Positions 55,850 to 63,064 of a stretch of DNA of 64,000 nucleotides are shown here, piece after piece (position 1 is the stretch's first letter; every line of letters begins with the position of its first letter). The notes under the pieces are model-generated. The model was not told the origin of the DNA. It saw only the letters and a list, made by a program, of their open reading frames with translations, and searched no databases. Location of the stretch: contig NZ_PQSU01000031.1 of the NCBI RefSeq assembly GCF_002920615.1, positions 44,958 through 108,957 on the forward strand, in the 5' to 3' direction. Source of the stretch: Streptomyces sp. Ru62 (GTDB lineage Bacteria; Actinomycetota; Actinomycetes; Streptomycetales; Streptomycetaceae). The translations under genes and the position numbers were made by a program.

Positions 55850-57872
55850 GACGAGCCTGACCGAACGGCTCCTGCACTCCGCCGGAGTGATCGACGAGGT
55901 CGGCAGTGTCGACGCCGGCAGCACCACCACCGACACCCTCGCGCTGGAGCGGCGCCGCGGCATCACCATCAAGTCCGCCGTCGTCTCCTTCCCGCTCGGC
56001 GCGGTCACCGTCAACCTCATCGACACCCCGGGTCACCCGGACTTCATCGCCGAGGTGGAACGGGTCCTCGGCGTGCTGGACGGAGCGGTCCTGGTCGTCT
56101 CCGCCGTCGAGGGCGTCCAGGCGCAGACCCGCGTGCTGATGCGCACCCTGCGCCAGCTGCGCATCCCGACCCTGGTCTTCGTCAACAAGATCGACCGGCG
56201 CGGCGCCCGGGACACAGCGGTGCTCCGCCAGATGGCCCAACGGCTCGCCGTACCGCTCGTCCCCATGGGCACCGCCGCCGGACTCGGCACGCGTGCCGCC
56301 CGCTTCCTGCCCGGCCTCGGCCCGGCCGCGCTGGAGGCACTGGCGGACCGGGACGACGGCCTGCTCGCCGCCTACCTCGACGGCGGCGTCCCGGAGGCCC
56401 GGCTGCGCCGCGCCCTCGTGGCACACACCCGGCGTGCCTCCGTCCACCCGGTGTACTTCGGCTCCGCGATCACCGGCGCCGGCGTCGCCGAGCTGACCGA
56501 CGGCATCCAGCGCCTCCTGCCCACCGCCGCCGGCGACCCGGACGGCCCCCTCTCGGGCACCGTCTTCAAGGCCGAGCGGGGCCCGGCGGGGGAGAAGGTG
56601 GCCTATGCCCGCCTCTTCTCCGGCACCCTCCGCGTCCGCGACCGCGTCCCGTTCGGCGACGGCCGCGGCGACCGCAACGGCAGCGGCGACCGCGACGGCC
56701 GCGAGGACAGCGGCACCGACCGCCGGGCACGAGTCACCGAAGGCCGTGTCACCGAAGGCCCTGTGACCGAAGGCCGTGTCACCGCCCTCGCCGTCTTCGA
56801 CCACGGCACGGACACCCGCGCGGACCGTGCCGGCGCGGGCCGCATCGTGAAGGTGTGGGGCCTCGACGGCATCCGGATCGGTGACGCCCTGGGCACGCCG
56901 GGGCGGTCGTACGAGCACCACTTCGCGCCGCCCACCCTGGAGACGGTCGTCGTACCCGGCCCCGGCACGGACCGCCGCTCCCTGCACCTCGCGCTCACCC
57001 AGCTCGCCGAGCAGGACCCGCTCATCGGCGTCCGCCACGACGAGCTGCGGGGGGAGACCTCCGTGTCGCTCTACGGCGAGGTGCAGAAGGAGGTCGTCCA
57101 GGCCACCCTCGCCGACGAGTACGGCCTGGACGTCACCTTCCGCGAGACGACGACCCTGTGCGTCGAACGGCCGGTCGGCACCGGGCACGCCGTCGAGTTC
57201 AACAAGAAGGACGCCAACCCCTTCCTCGCCACGGTCGGTCTGCGCGTCGACCCCGCCCCGCCCGGTACCGGCGTGGCGTTCCGGCTGGAGGTGGAGCTGG
57301 GCTCGATGCCGTACGCCTTCTTCAAGGCGGTCGAGGACACCGTCCGGGAGACGCTCGGCCAGGGGCTGCACGGCTGGCAGGTCACCGACTGCACGGTCGC
57401 CATGACCCACTCGGGCTACTCGCCCCGGCAGAGCCACGCGCACCAGGGCTTCGACAAGAGCATGTCGAGCACGGGCCACGACTTCCGTGGCCTGACCCCG
57501 CTGGTGCTGACCGAGGCGCTGCGCCGGGCCGGCACCCTGGTGCACGAGCCGGTGCACCGTTTCCGCCTGGAGGCGCCGGCCGACACCCTCGGTGCGCTGC
57601 TGCCGGTGCTGGCCCGGCTCGGCGCCGTACCCGAGACCGCCGGCACGCACGGCACCGCCTGTGTCCTGGAGGGAACCGTGCCGGCCGCCCGGGTGCACGC
57701 GCTGGAGCGGCGGCTGCCGGGGCTGACCCGGGGCGAGGGCGAGCTGGAGACGGCCTTCGACCACTACGCGCCGGTCACCCGCGGCACGGTCCCCGAACGT
57801 CCGCGCACCGACCACAATCCGCTGAACCGGAAGGAGTACCTGCTGAACGTGACGCGCCGGGTCGGCGAGTGA
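55803..57872 (+). CDS. TetM/OtrA-type ribosomal protection GTPase
   Basis: A 689-residue EF-G-like GTPase that frees ribosomes from tetracycline-like drugs, or acts as a related translation factor. G1 is AHVDAGKTS (10-18), G3 DTPGH (74-78) and G4 NKID (128-131). Domain IV has MTHSGYSPRQSHAHQGF near 540 and DFRGLTPLVLTEALRRAGT, as in ribosomal protection proteins. The order G-domain, II, III, IV, V and the length are normal, except for a low-complexity insertion at about 282-326 rich in Gly/Asp/Arg with three VTEG repeats. Start GTG 55803 opens with MPLLNLGILAHVDAGK, the family N-terminus. No antibiotic cluster lies directly beside it. Chromosomal OtrA-like genes are common in Streptomyces, so resistance is likely but not shown. 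Confidence 0.92.
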   Translation: MPLLNLGILAHVDAGKTSLTERLLHSAGVIDEVGSVDAGSTTTDTLALERRRGITIKSAVVSFPLGAVTVNLIDTPGHPDFIAEVERVLGVLDGAVLVVSAVEGVQAQTRVLMRTLRQLRIPTLVFVNKIDRRGARDTAVLRQMAQRLAVPLVPMGTAAGLGTRAARFLPGLGPAALEALADRDDGLLAAYLDGGVPEARLRRALVAHTRRASVHPVYFGSAITGAGVAELTDGIQRLLPTAAGDPDGPLSGTVFKAERGPAGEKVAYARLFSGTLRVRDRVPFGDGRGDRNGSGDRDGREDSGTDRRARVTEGRVTEGPVTEGRVTALAVFDHGTDTRADRAGAGRIVKVWGLDGIRIGDALGTPGRSYEHHFAPPTLETVVVPGPGTDRRSLHLALTQLAEQDPLIGVRHDELRGETSVSLYGEVQKEVVQATLADEYGLDVTFRETTTLCVERPVGTGHAVEFNKKDANPFLATVGLRVDPAPPGTGVAFRLEVELGSMPYAFFKAVEDTVRETLGQGLHGWQVTDCTVAMTHSGYSPRQSHAHQGFDKSMSSTGHDFRGLTPLVLTEALRRAGTLVHEPVHRFRLEAPADTLGALLPVLARLGAVPETAGTHGTACVLEGTVPAARVHALERRLPGLTRGEGELETAFDHYAPVTRGTVPERPRTDHNPLNRKEYLLNVTRRVGE
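56655..56785 (+). repeat. Low-complexity and 15-bp tandem repeats inside the TetM-like gene
   Basis: GGCGACCGC-type repeats (Gly-Asp-Arg-rich) are followed by three copies of a 15-bp unit encoding R/P-V-T-E-G near 56732-56780. They lie in the domain II region and keep the reading frame. Confidence 0.8.
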
Positions 57873-57896
57873 GCCGACCGGCCGACAGCTGACCCA

Positions 57897-57909
57897 CAGT
57901 CAACTTACT
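57897..57909 (+). promoter_or_regulatory. CAGTCAACTTACT motif upstream of the exported-protein remnant
   Basis: CAGTCAACTTACT differs by one base from CAGTGAACTTACT at 59471-59483, upstream of the beta-propeller gene. A TTGACG (-35-like) element follows at 57925-57930. Shared regulation by the nearby TetR protein is possible. Confidence 0.4.
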
Positions 57910-57954
57910 TACGACTCAGAACTCTTGACGCACGCCGGACCGCGTCGGACTGTG

Positions 57955-58111
57955 ATGGACATGCCGAACGTCCGGGTGCGTCTCCTGGCCGTCCTGGTCG
58001 TCCTCTGCGGATCCCTGACGGTGGCGGGGGCCCCGCCCGACGGCACCTTCCGCCGACCGGCTGAGCGCGGCGAAGGCCGAACTGGCGACGTGGGCGGCGG
58101 CGCGCTTCTGA
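57955..58111 (+). pseudogene. Small exported protein, apparently frameshifted
   Basis: ATG 57955 opens a signal peptide (MDMPNVRVRLLAVLVVLCGS, then LTVAGAPP) with a clear hydrophobic core and an AGA-type cleavage site. After the Pro codons near 58036 this frame loses its third-position G/C bias. The frame one base later encodes TAPSADRLSAAKAELATWAA and stops at 58111 with strong bias. That second frame has a stop at 58016 and no start of its own. The simplest reading is one gene of about 50 codons broken by a one-base insertion in a G/C run. A sequencing error is possible. No family is recognised. The 300-base region 57873-58172 otherwise holds only a promoter-like element and a terminator. 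Confidence 0.45.
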
Positions 58112-58120
58112 GGCAGGGGT

Positions 58121-58158
58121 GTGGCCTCCGGAGTGAGTGGGGACACCCCGGAGGCCAC
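58121..58158. terminator. Bidirectional hairpin terminator
   Basis: GTGGCCTCCGG (58121-58131) and CCGGAGGCCAC (58148-58158) form a perfect 11-bp stem. It lies between the plus-strand genes and the convergent beta-propeller gene, whose stop is at 58173. Confidence 0.8.
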
Positions 58159-58172
58159 GGCTCGGTGGCGGG

Positions 58173-59426
58173 TCAACTACCGCTGGGACCCGTCCAGTCC
58201 GCCTGGACGTGCCCCAGCCGGACACGCTGCGGGTGGTCACCGACCGGGGCCGACGTCACCTTCTTGCCGGTGGCGAAGTCGATCGCCGTCACCTGGTCGG
58301 CGCCGCTCTCGGAGACGATGCAGTCCTTGCCGTCCCCGCTGACCGTCGCCCAGTACGGCTTGGACGTCGCGACGAGCGGGCCCTCCTGGAGCGAGGCGCG
58401 GTCGACCACGGTCGCGTAGTCGTCCATGGTGCCCGCGACGCACAGTTTGGTGCCCTCGGGGTTCATCGAGATGCCGTGGTGACGCGAGTCGTTGACCCAG
58501 GTGGTGCGGTCCTCGCTGGTCGCCGGGTTCTTCGGCAGCGTCTTCATCCGGGTGATCTTGTCGGTGGCGACGTCGTACTCCAGGAAGCCGTTGAAGAACG
58601 ACACCTGGAAGTACAGCTTGGACTCGTCGGCGGAGAACACGGCCGGGCGGACCGCGTCGGAGAAGTCCTTCAGCCCGAACGCGTCCAGCCGCTGCCGCAT
58701 GTCGATGACCTTGACCTGCTTGTACGTCGTCGCGTCCACGACGGTGATGTGCCGGTCGCCCTTGGTCCAGTCCCAGCCGGGGCTGTCCAGGTCGGTGTTG
58801 ACGTCACCGATGGACATGTTCCAGATGTACTTGCCGTCCTTGGTGAAGATGTTCTCGTGCGGCTTGTCACCGGTGGCGAACGAGCCGAGCTGTTTGCCGG
58901 TGTCGATGTCCAGGACGTGCACGGTGTTCGCGGTCGAGGCGGAGACCGCGACCCGGGTGCCGTCCGGGGAGACCGCCATGTGGTCGGCGCGGTAACCGGA
59001 CACCGGGAAACGCCAGTTGACCTTCCCGGTGGCGAGGTCCAGGGAGACGACGTCCGCGAAACTCGGCCGGGAGACCACCACCGATCTGCCGTCGGGGGTG
59101 GAGTACATGTCGTCGGCGAACTGGTCGTGGCCCTCGCCGACGCTGTTGCGGATCGCCTGGAAGTAGATCCACTTGATCGGGTCCGCGTTGATCTCGGCCA
59201 TCCGCGCGTCCTTGTCCGGGATGACGTTGATCCGGCCGATCTTCGCGAAGTCGCCTGAGGAGCGGATGACATCGGCGGTGCCGTCCCAGTTGTTGCCGAC
59301 GAACAACACCTCGCGCAGCCCGGCGGGGGCGGCGGAGCGTGCGGAGGCGGCGGTCGCCGGGGCGGCGACGGTCAGGACGAGGGCGGCGGCCACGGAGCAC
59401 AGGTGCCTGGTTCTGGAGGCAGCCAT
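58173..59426 (-). CDS. Secreted YncE/YVTN-type beta-propeller protein
   Basis: A 417-residue exported protein. The signal peptide is residues 1 to about 29 (basic start, SVAAALVLTVAAPATA core, Ala-x-Ala cleavage). The mature part has repeated blade motifs such as VSPDGTRVAVSASTANTVHVLDIDTGK, FTKDGKYIWNMSIGDVNTD and SGDGKDCIVSESGADQVTAI, as in YncE-like or lactonase-like propellers of about seven blades. ATG 59426 has GAGGAAAGAG upstream on the minus strand; the longer frame upstream overlaps the divergent tetR gene and is not coding. No catalytic residues can be assigned, so a binding role outside the membrane is as likely as an enzymatic one. Divergence from tetR with a palindrome between them suggests TetR control. 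Confidence 0.88.
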   Translation of the reverse strand: MAASRTRHLCSVAAALVLTVAAPATAASARSAAPAGLREVLFVGNNWDGTADVIRSSGDFAKIGRINVIPDKDARMAEINADPIKWIYFQAIRNSVGEGHDQFADDMYSTPDGRSVVVSRPSFADVVSLDLATGKVNWRFPVSGYRADHMAVSPDGTRVAVSASTANTVHVLDIDTGKQLGSFATGDKPHENIFTKDGKYIWNMSIGDVNTDLDSPGWDWTKGDRHITVVDATTYKQVKVIDMRQRLDAFGLKDFSDAVRPAVFSADESKLYFQVSFFNGFLEYDVATDKITRMKTLPKNPATSEDRTTWVNDSRHHGISMNPEGTKLCVAGTMDDYATVVDRASLQEGPLVATSKPYWATVSGDGKDCIVSESGADQVTAIDFATGKKVTSAPVGDHPQRVRLGHVQADWTGPSGS

Positions 59427-59470
59427 GACGGCTCTCTTTCCTCGGGGGAATCTGAACACGGGTGCTTTCA

Positions 59471-59493
59471 CAGTGAACTTACTGAAAAGTAAG
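59471..59493. promoter_or_regulatory. Candidate TetR operator between divergent genes
   Basis: CTTACT-GAAA-AGTAAG is a perfect 6-4-6 inverted repeat at 59478-59493 in an AT-rich patch, preceded by CAGTGAA from 59471. It lies 45 bases upstream of the propeller ATG and 75 bases upstream of the tetR GTG, where a repressor could cover both promoters. Confidence 0.6.
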
Positions 59494-59567
59494 GATGGGG
59501 TGGGCTTCTCGACAAGATGTGTGCACGACAAGATTGTGGGGAGTGGCCGGATGACGGAGGGGGACGC

Positions 59568-60230
59568 GTGGAGGGCAGGCTCAGGGCGCCGACGGGACGC
59601 TACGGCGGACGGTCCGCCGAGGAACGGCAGGCCGAGCGCCGCCGCCGCTTCCTGGACGCGGCACTCGGGCTGTTCGGCGACACCCCCGGCTACCGGGGCA
59701 CCACGGTCGCCGCGCTGAGCCAGGCCGCGGGACTGTCCACACGCCAGTTCTACGAGGAGTTCCGCACCCTGGAGGACGTCCTCGCCGCGCTCCACCTCCA
59801 GGTCAACGGCTGGGCCGAGCAGGCCGTCCTGGACGCCCTCGCCGACGCGGACGGGCTGGAGCTGGCCGAGCGCGCCACCGTGCTCTTCCGGGCCTACGCC
59901 CACGGCGTCACCCGTGACCCGCGCCGCATCCGCATCGCCTTCGTGGAGATCATCGGCGTCAGTCCCCGACTGGAGGAGCAGCGCCTCGCCCGCCGCGCCC
60001 GCTGGATCGACCTCATCCGCGCCGAGGCGGACGCGGCCGTCGCCCGCGGGGAAGCGGCGCCGCGTGACTACCGCCTCGCCGCCACGGCCTTCATCGGCAG
60101 CGTCAACGGCCTGCTGCACGACTGGAGCGCCGGCTGGGTGGACGCCACACTGGACGAGGTGGTGGACGAACTGGTCCGGCTGCTGCTGGGCATGCTCCGG
60201 CCGGAGGGCTGGCGCCCCGGGAGCCCCTGA
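59568..60230 (+). CDS. TetR-family transcriptional regulator
   Basis: A 220-residue repressor-type protein. The N-terminal helix-turn-helix is FLDAALGLFGDTPGYRGTTVAALSQAAGLSTRQFYEEFRTLEDVLAAL, residues 25-72, matching the TetR DNA-binding domain. The ligand-binding C-terminal half is helical and not assignable. GTG 59568 was chosen because ACGGAGGGGG lies 5 bases upstream; an earlier in-frame ATG at 59517 would add low-complexity residues. It is divergent from the secreted propeller gene, and the palindrome between them is its likely operator. A zinc alcohol dehydrogenase follows 123 bases downstream on the same strand and may be co-regulated. Confidence 0.93.
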   Translation: MEGRLRAPTGRYGGRSAEERQAERRRRFLDAALGLFGDTPGYRGTTVAALSQAAGLSTRQFYEEFRTLEDVLAALHLQVNGWAEQAVLDALADADGLELAERATVLFRAYAHGVTRDPRRIRIAFVEIIGVSPRLEEQRLARRARWIDLIRAEADAAVARGEAAPRDYRLAATAFIGSVNGLLHDWSAGWVDATLDEVVDELVRLLLGMLRPEGWRPGSP

Positions 60231-60353
60231 GGCACAGGCGCGCGGAGCCGGTGGCGCAGCTCGGCGGGGCACGGTCCGTTCGGCGCGCGGGATCGGGCCG
60301 GAGCTGCTCTGCTGGGTCTGTGGGGGTCGTCGTACCCGTTCCCGGAGAGAGCC

Positions 60354-61376
60354 ATGAGTACGTATCGAGCCGCGCAGGTCACCGCTCCGAACGGCACCTT
60401 CGAGCTGGTCGAACGCGAGGTCCGGCAGCCCGGGCCCGGCCATGTGAGGATCGCTGTGGAGGCGTGCGGGGTCTGCCACACCGACGCTCTCTTCGTGAGC
60501 GGCGGACTACCGGACGTGTCGTTCCCGGAGGTGCCCGGACACGAGATCGCCGGACGCCTGGAGGAGCTGGGCGAGGGCGTGCGCGAGCGGGGCTGGCAGG
60601 AGGGCGACCGGGTGGCCGTCGGCTGGTTCGGCGGCAGCTGCGGCCACTGCAGGCCCTGCCGCGAGGGCGACTTCATCGTGTGCCGGAACCTGAAGGTCCC
60701 CGGATGGACCTACGACGGCGGCTTCGCCGAGAAGGTGATCGCACCCGTCGATGCCCTGGCCCGGATCCCCGACACCCTCTCCCCGAACGACGCCGGGCCG
60801 ATGGCCTGCGCGGGCGTGACCACGTACAACGGGCTGCGCCGCAGCTCCGCCCGGCCGGGAGACCTGGTCGCGGTGCTCGGCCTCGGCGGCCTCGGCCACC
60901 TCGGCGTGCAGTACGCGGTGGCCATGGGCTTCGAGACCGTGGCGATCGCCCGAGGCTCCGCGAAGGCCGACTTCGCCGAGCAACTGGGCGCCCACCACTA
61001 CGTCGACAGCACCTCCGGCACCCCGGTCGCCGAGGCGCTGCAGTCCCTCGGCGGCGCCAGGGTGGTCCTGGCCACCGCGGGGAACTCCGAGGCCATCACG
61101 GCCACCGTGGACGGCCTGGCCCACCGCGGCGAACTCGTGGTGATCGGCGCGGACACCGCGCCCCTCGGCATCAGCCCGGCGCAGTTGCTCATGGCCGCCC
61201 GCGTCGTGCGCGGCCACCCGGCCGGCACCTCGCAGGACGTGGAGGACACCATGGCCTTCAGCGCCCTGCACGGCATCCGCCCCATGACCGAGAACGTGCC
61301 ACTGGACGACGTGGACGAGGCGTACCAGAAGATGCTGGCCGGCAAAGCCCGCTTCCGGATGGTGCTCACCGGCTGA
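60354..61376 (+). CDS. Zinc-dependent alcohol dehydrogenase (MDR family)
   Basis: A 340-residue NAD(P)-dependent alcohol/aldehyde oxidoreductase. Catalytic zinc ligands are Cys41 (CGVCHTD), His63 with Glu64 (GHE), and Cys152 (MACAGVT). Structural zinc is held by Cys96, 99, 102 and 110 (CGHCRPC...C). The cofactor loop is VLGLGGLGHLGVQYA near 173-187. The sequence most resembles the CAD/AdhA-like bacterial zinc ADHs, and length is usual. ATG 60354 has GGAGAGAG 5 bases upstream. It follows the tetR gene by 123 bases. Its 3' end faces the convergent glycosyltransferase remnant across an 8-bp tandem repeat, with no clear hairpin terminator between. Confidence 0.95.
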   Translation: MSTYRAAQVTAPNGTFELVEREVRQPGPGHVRIAVEACGVCHTDALFVSGGLPDVSFPEVPGHEIAGRLEELGEGVRERGWQEGDRVAVGWFGGSCGHCRPCREGDFIVCRNLKVPGWTYDGGFAEKVIAPVDALARIPDTLSPNDAGPMACAGVTTYNGLRRSSARPGDLVAVLGLGGLGHLGVQYAVAMGFETVAIARGSAKADFAEQLGAHHYVDSTSGTPVAEALQSLGGARVVLATAGNSEAITATVDGLAHRGELVVIGADTAPLGISPAQLLMAARVVRGHPAGTSQDVEDTMAFSALHGIRPMTENVPLDDVDEAYQKMLAGKARFRMVLTG

Positions 61377-61390
61377 CCGGACGACAGCGC

Positions 61391-61422
61391 GTCAGCCGGT
61401 CAGCCGGTCAGCCGGTCAGCCG
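61391..61422. repeat. Four perfect 8-bp tandem copies (GTCAGCCG)
   Basis: GTCAGCCG is repeated four times (61391-61422), followed by a diverged GTCCAGCG. The array overlaps the stop codon and last residues of the minus-strand glycosyltransferase. Because 8 is not a multiple of 3, a copy-number change would alter its C-terminus. Confidence 0.95.
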
Positions 61423-62652
61423 GTCCAGCGCGGCCAGCACCGGCGCGGCGCCGTCCTCGTCCCGGACCCGTGCGCCCAGGGCGGCGGCGCGCCGCCGGTA
61501 CGCCGGGTCCCGGGTGGCCCGTAGCAGCGCTTCGGACAGGGCGTCCACGGTCAGGCGGCGCAGCGGTACGACGCCGGGGGCGACACCCAGGGCGACCAGC
61601 CGGGCGGACCAGAAACCCGCGTCGAACTGGACCGGGACCGGCACCGCCGGAACCCCGGCACGCAGCCCCGCCGCGGTGGTGCCCGCGCCCGCGTGATGGA
61701 CCACCGCGGCCATGCGGGGGAAGAGCAGCGCGTGCGGTACCTCGCCGACGGTCAGCATGTCCTCCCCGTCGGCCGCGAGCCCGCCCCAGCCGCGCTGGAT
61801 CACCCCGCGCAGCCCGGCGCGCCGCAGCGCCGCCACCACCCGCGCGCTGAGCCGTCCGGCGTCCGGCACGGTGGCGCTGCCCAGCCCGACGAACACCGGC
61901 GGCGGCCCGGCGTCGATGAATTCCAGGAGCGCGTCCGGAAGTTGCGCCCGGTCGTCGTACGGCCACCAGTAACCGGCCGCCTCCAGACCCGCCCGTCAGT
62001 CACCGGGGCGGGGCACCACCAGGGGGCTCAAGCCGTGGTGCACCGGCCAGAGCCGCCGCTCCCGGGCCCGCCGCGCGGCACCGGTCCGCAGCGGGGGCAG
62101 GCCGAGCCGCTTCCGCAGGGCCGGCACCGCGCCGGAGAACACGTGCTCCACGGCCAGGCCGACCCCGTGCCCGGCGAGCAGGTTGACCGGCCCGCCCCAG
62201 GAGCCGCCGCCGAGCACCGGCGGGGCGAACTCCCGTGTGGCGGCGAGCGGTTGCAGATAGACACCGAGACTCGGCAGGCGTAGCCCTTCTGCGATCGTGT
62301 GCCCGAGCGGGGCCAGGGAGGAGGACAGCAGCAGGACGTCGCTCTCCCGCGCCGCGCCGAGCAGATCCTCGGTGAGCCGGCCGACCAGGCGCCGCGCCAG
62401 GTCCACCACCCGCAGCAGCTTCCCCGGGCCGCTGGCGCTGCGGTGCAGACCCCGGCCGCGCGGGGACTCCAGTTCCGCCCGGGGATCCACCGGCAGCGCG
62501 TGGAACCGCACCCCGGAGCCGGCCACCAGCGGGGCGAAGCGGCCGTGTGTGACCAGGGTGACCTCGTGCCCGGCCAGCACGAGCCGGTGCCCGAGCCCGG
62601 TGTACGGGGCCGCATCGCCCCGGGATCCCGCCGTCATGATGGCAACGCGCAC
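61408..62652 (-). pseudogene. MGT/YjiC-type glycosyltransferase interrupted by an in-frame TGA
   Basis: A GT-B glycosyltransferase of 414 codons on the minus strand. The N-terminal acceptor half (VRVAIMTAGSRGDAAPYTGL onward) reads to VVPRPGD, then TGA at 61996-61998. The same frame then continues with RAGLEAAGYWWPYDD, VFVGLGSATVPDAG and the nucleotide-sugar site (GEVPHALLFPRMAAVVHHAG, AGTTAAGLRAGVPAVPVP). Family members have PRPxDW at this point, so TGA most likely replaces the Trp codon TGG. No base is lost or gained. GTG 62652 was chosen since RVAIMTAGSRGD is the family N-terminus, and AGTATG (complement CATACT) lies 7 bases upstream. It could be a true pseudogene, a recent nonsense mutation or a base error. 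The substrate (natural product or lipid) is unknown. Confidence 0.85.
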
Positions 62653-62659
62653 GAGGGCC

Positions 62660-62665
62660 AGTATG
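62660..62665 (-). promoter_or_regulatory. Possible -10 box of the glycosyltransferase gene
   Basis: On the minus strand CATACT lies 7 bases before GTG 62652 with no ribosome-binding site, suggesting a leaderless transcript. Confidence 0.35.
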
Positions 62666-62725
62666 GCCGGTCCGCACGGTCCACGGGCTCGACACCGCGC
62701 CCTCCGCGACCGGTTCGGGCCGGCC

Positions 62726-63064
62726 TCACACGGCGGCGGACACCACCAGCAGGGCCGTCGCCGCGAGCACCGCGCAGCCCAGCACACAGCAGGCCAGCAG
62801 ACGGCGGCGGAGCGCGAGGTAGCGTGCCTCGTACGCCTGCCGCAGCTCCTGCGCCCGCTCGGCCGTGCGGTGCCACGAGAGCCGGGCCAGCGCGAGGTAC
62901 TCGGCCTCGAACTGCTGCTCCACGTGCTCCCGTTGGCTGTCCGTGAGCCAGCCCAGCCGGGAGCTGAGGCGTACGGCGGCGGTACGGCCCTCCTCCCGTG
63001 CGGCGACCAGCAGCAGATGGCCCTCGATCTGGCGGACCAGGTCCCGCTCGTCGTGGGCCGTCAC
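62726..63064 (-). CDS. Small C-tail-anchored membrane protein coupled to ctaD
   Basis: A 112-residue protein with a long charged helical part (residues 1-85, ending AEYLALARLSWHRTAERAQELRQAYEARYLALRRR) and one C-terminal membrane helix (LLACCVLGCAVLAATALLVV). The GTG start overlaps the stop of the cytochrome oxidase gene as GTGA, so translation is coupled. I do not recognise a named family. Tight coupling to ctaD suggests a role in oxidase assembly or stability, but this is inference only. The 73 bases to the glycosyltransferase hold no other feature. Confidence 0.75.
   Translation of the reverse strand: MTAHDERDLVRQIEGHLLLVAAREEGRTAAVRLSSRLGWLTDSQREHVEQQFEAEYLALARLSWHRTAERAQELRQAYEARYLALRRRLLACCVLGCAVLAATALLVVSAAV

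Noticed and set aside
61996..61998. Selenocysteine codon in the glycosyltransferase
   Set aside because: The aligned residue is Trp in the family, glycosyltransferases of this type have no catalytic Cys there, and no selenocysteine insertion element is apparent.
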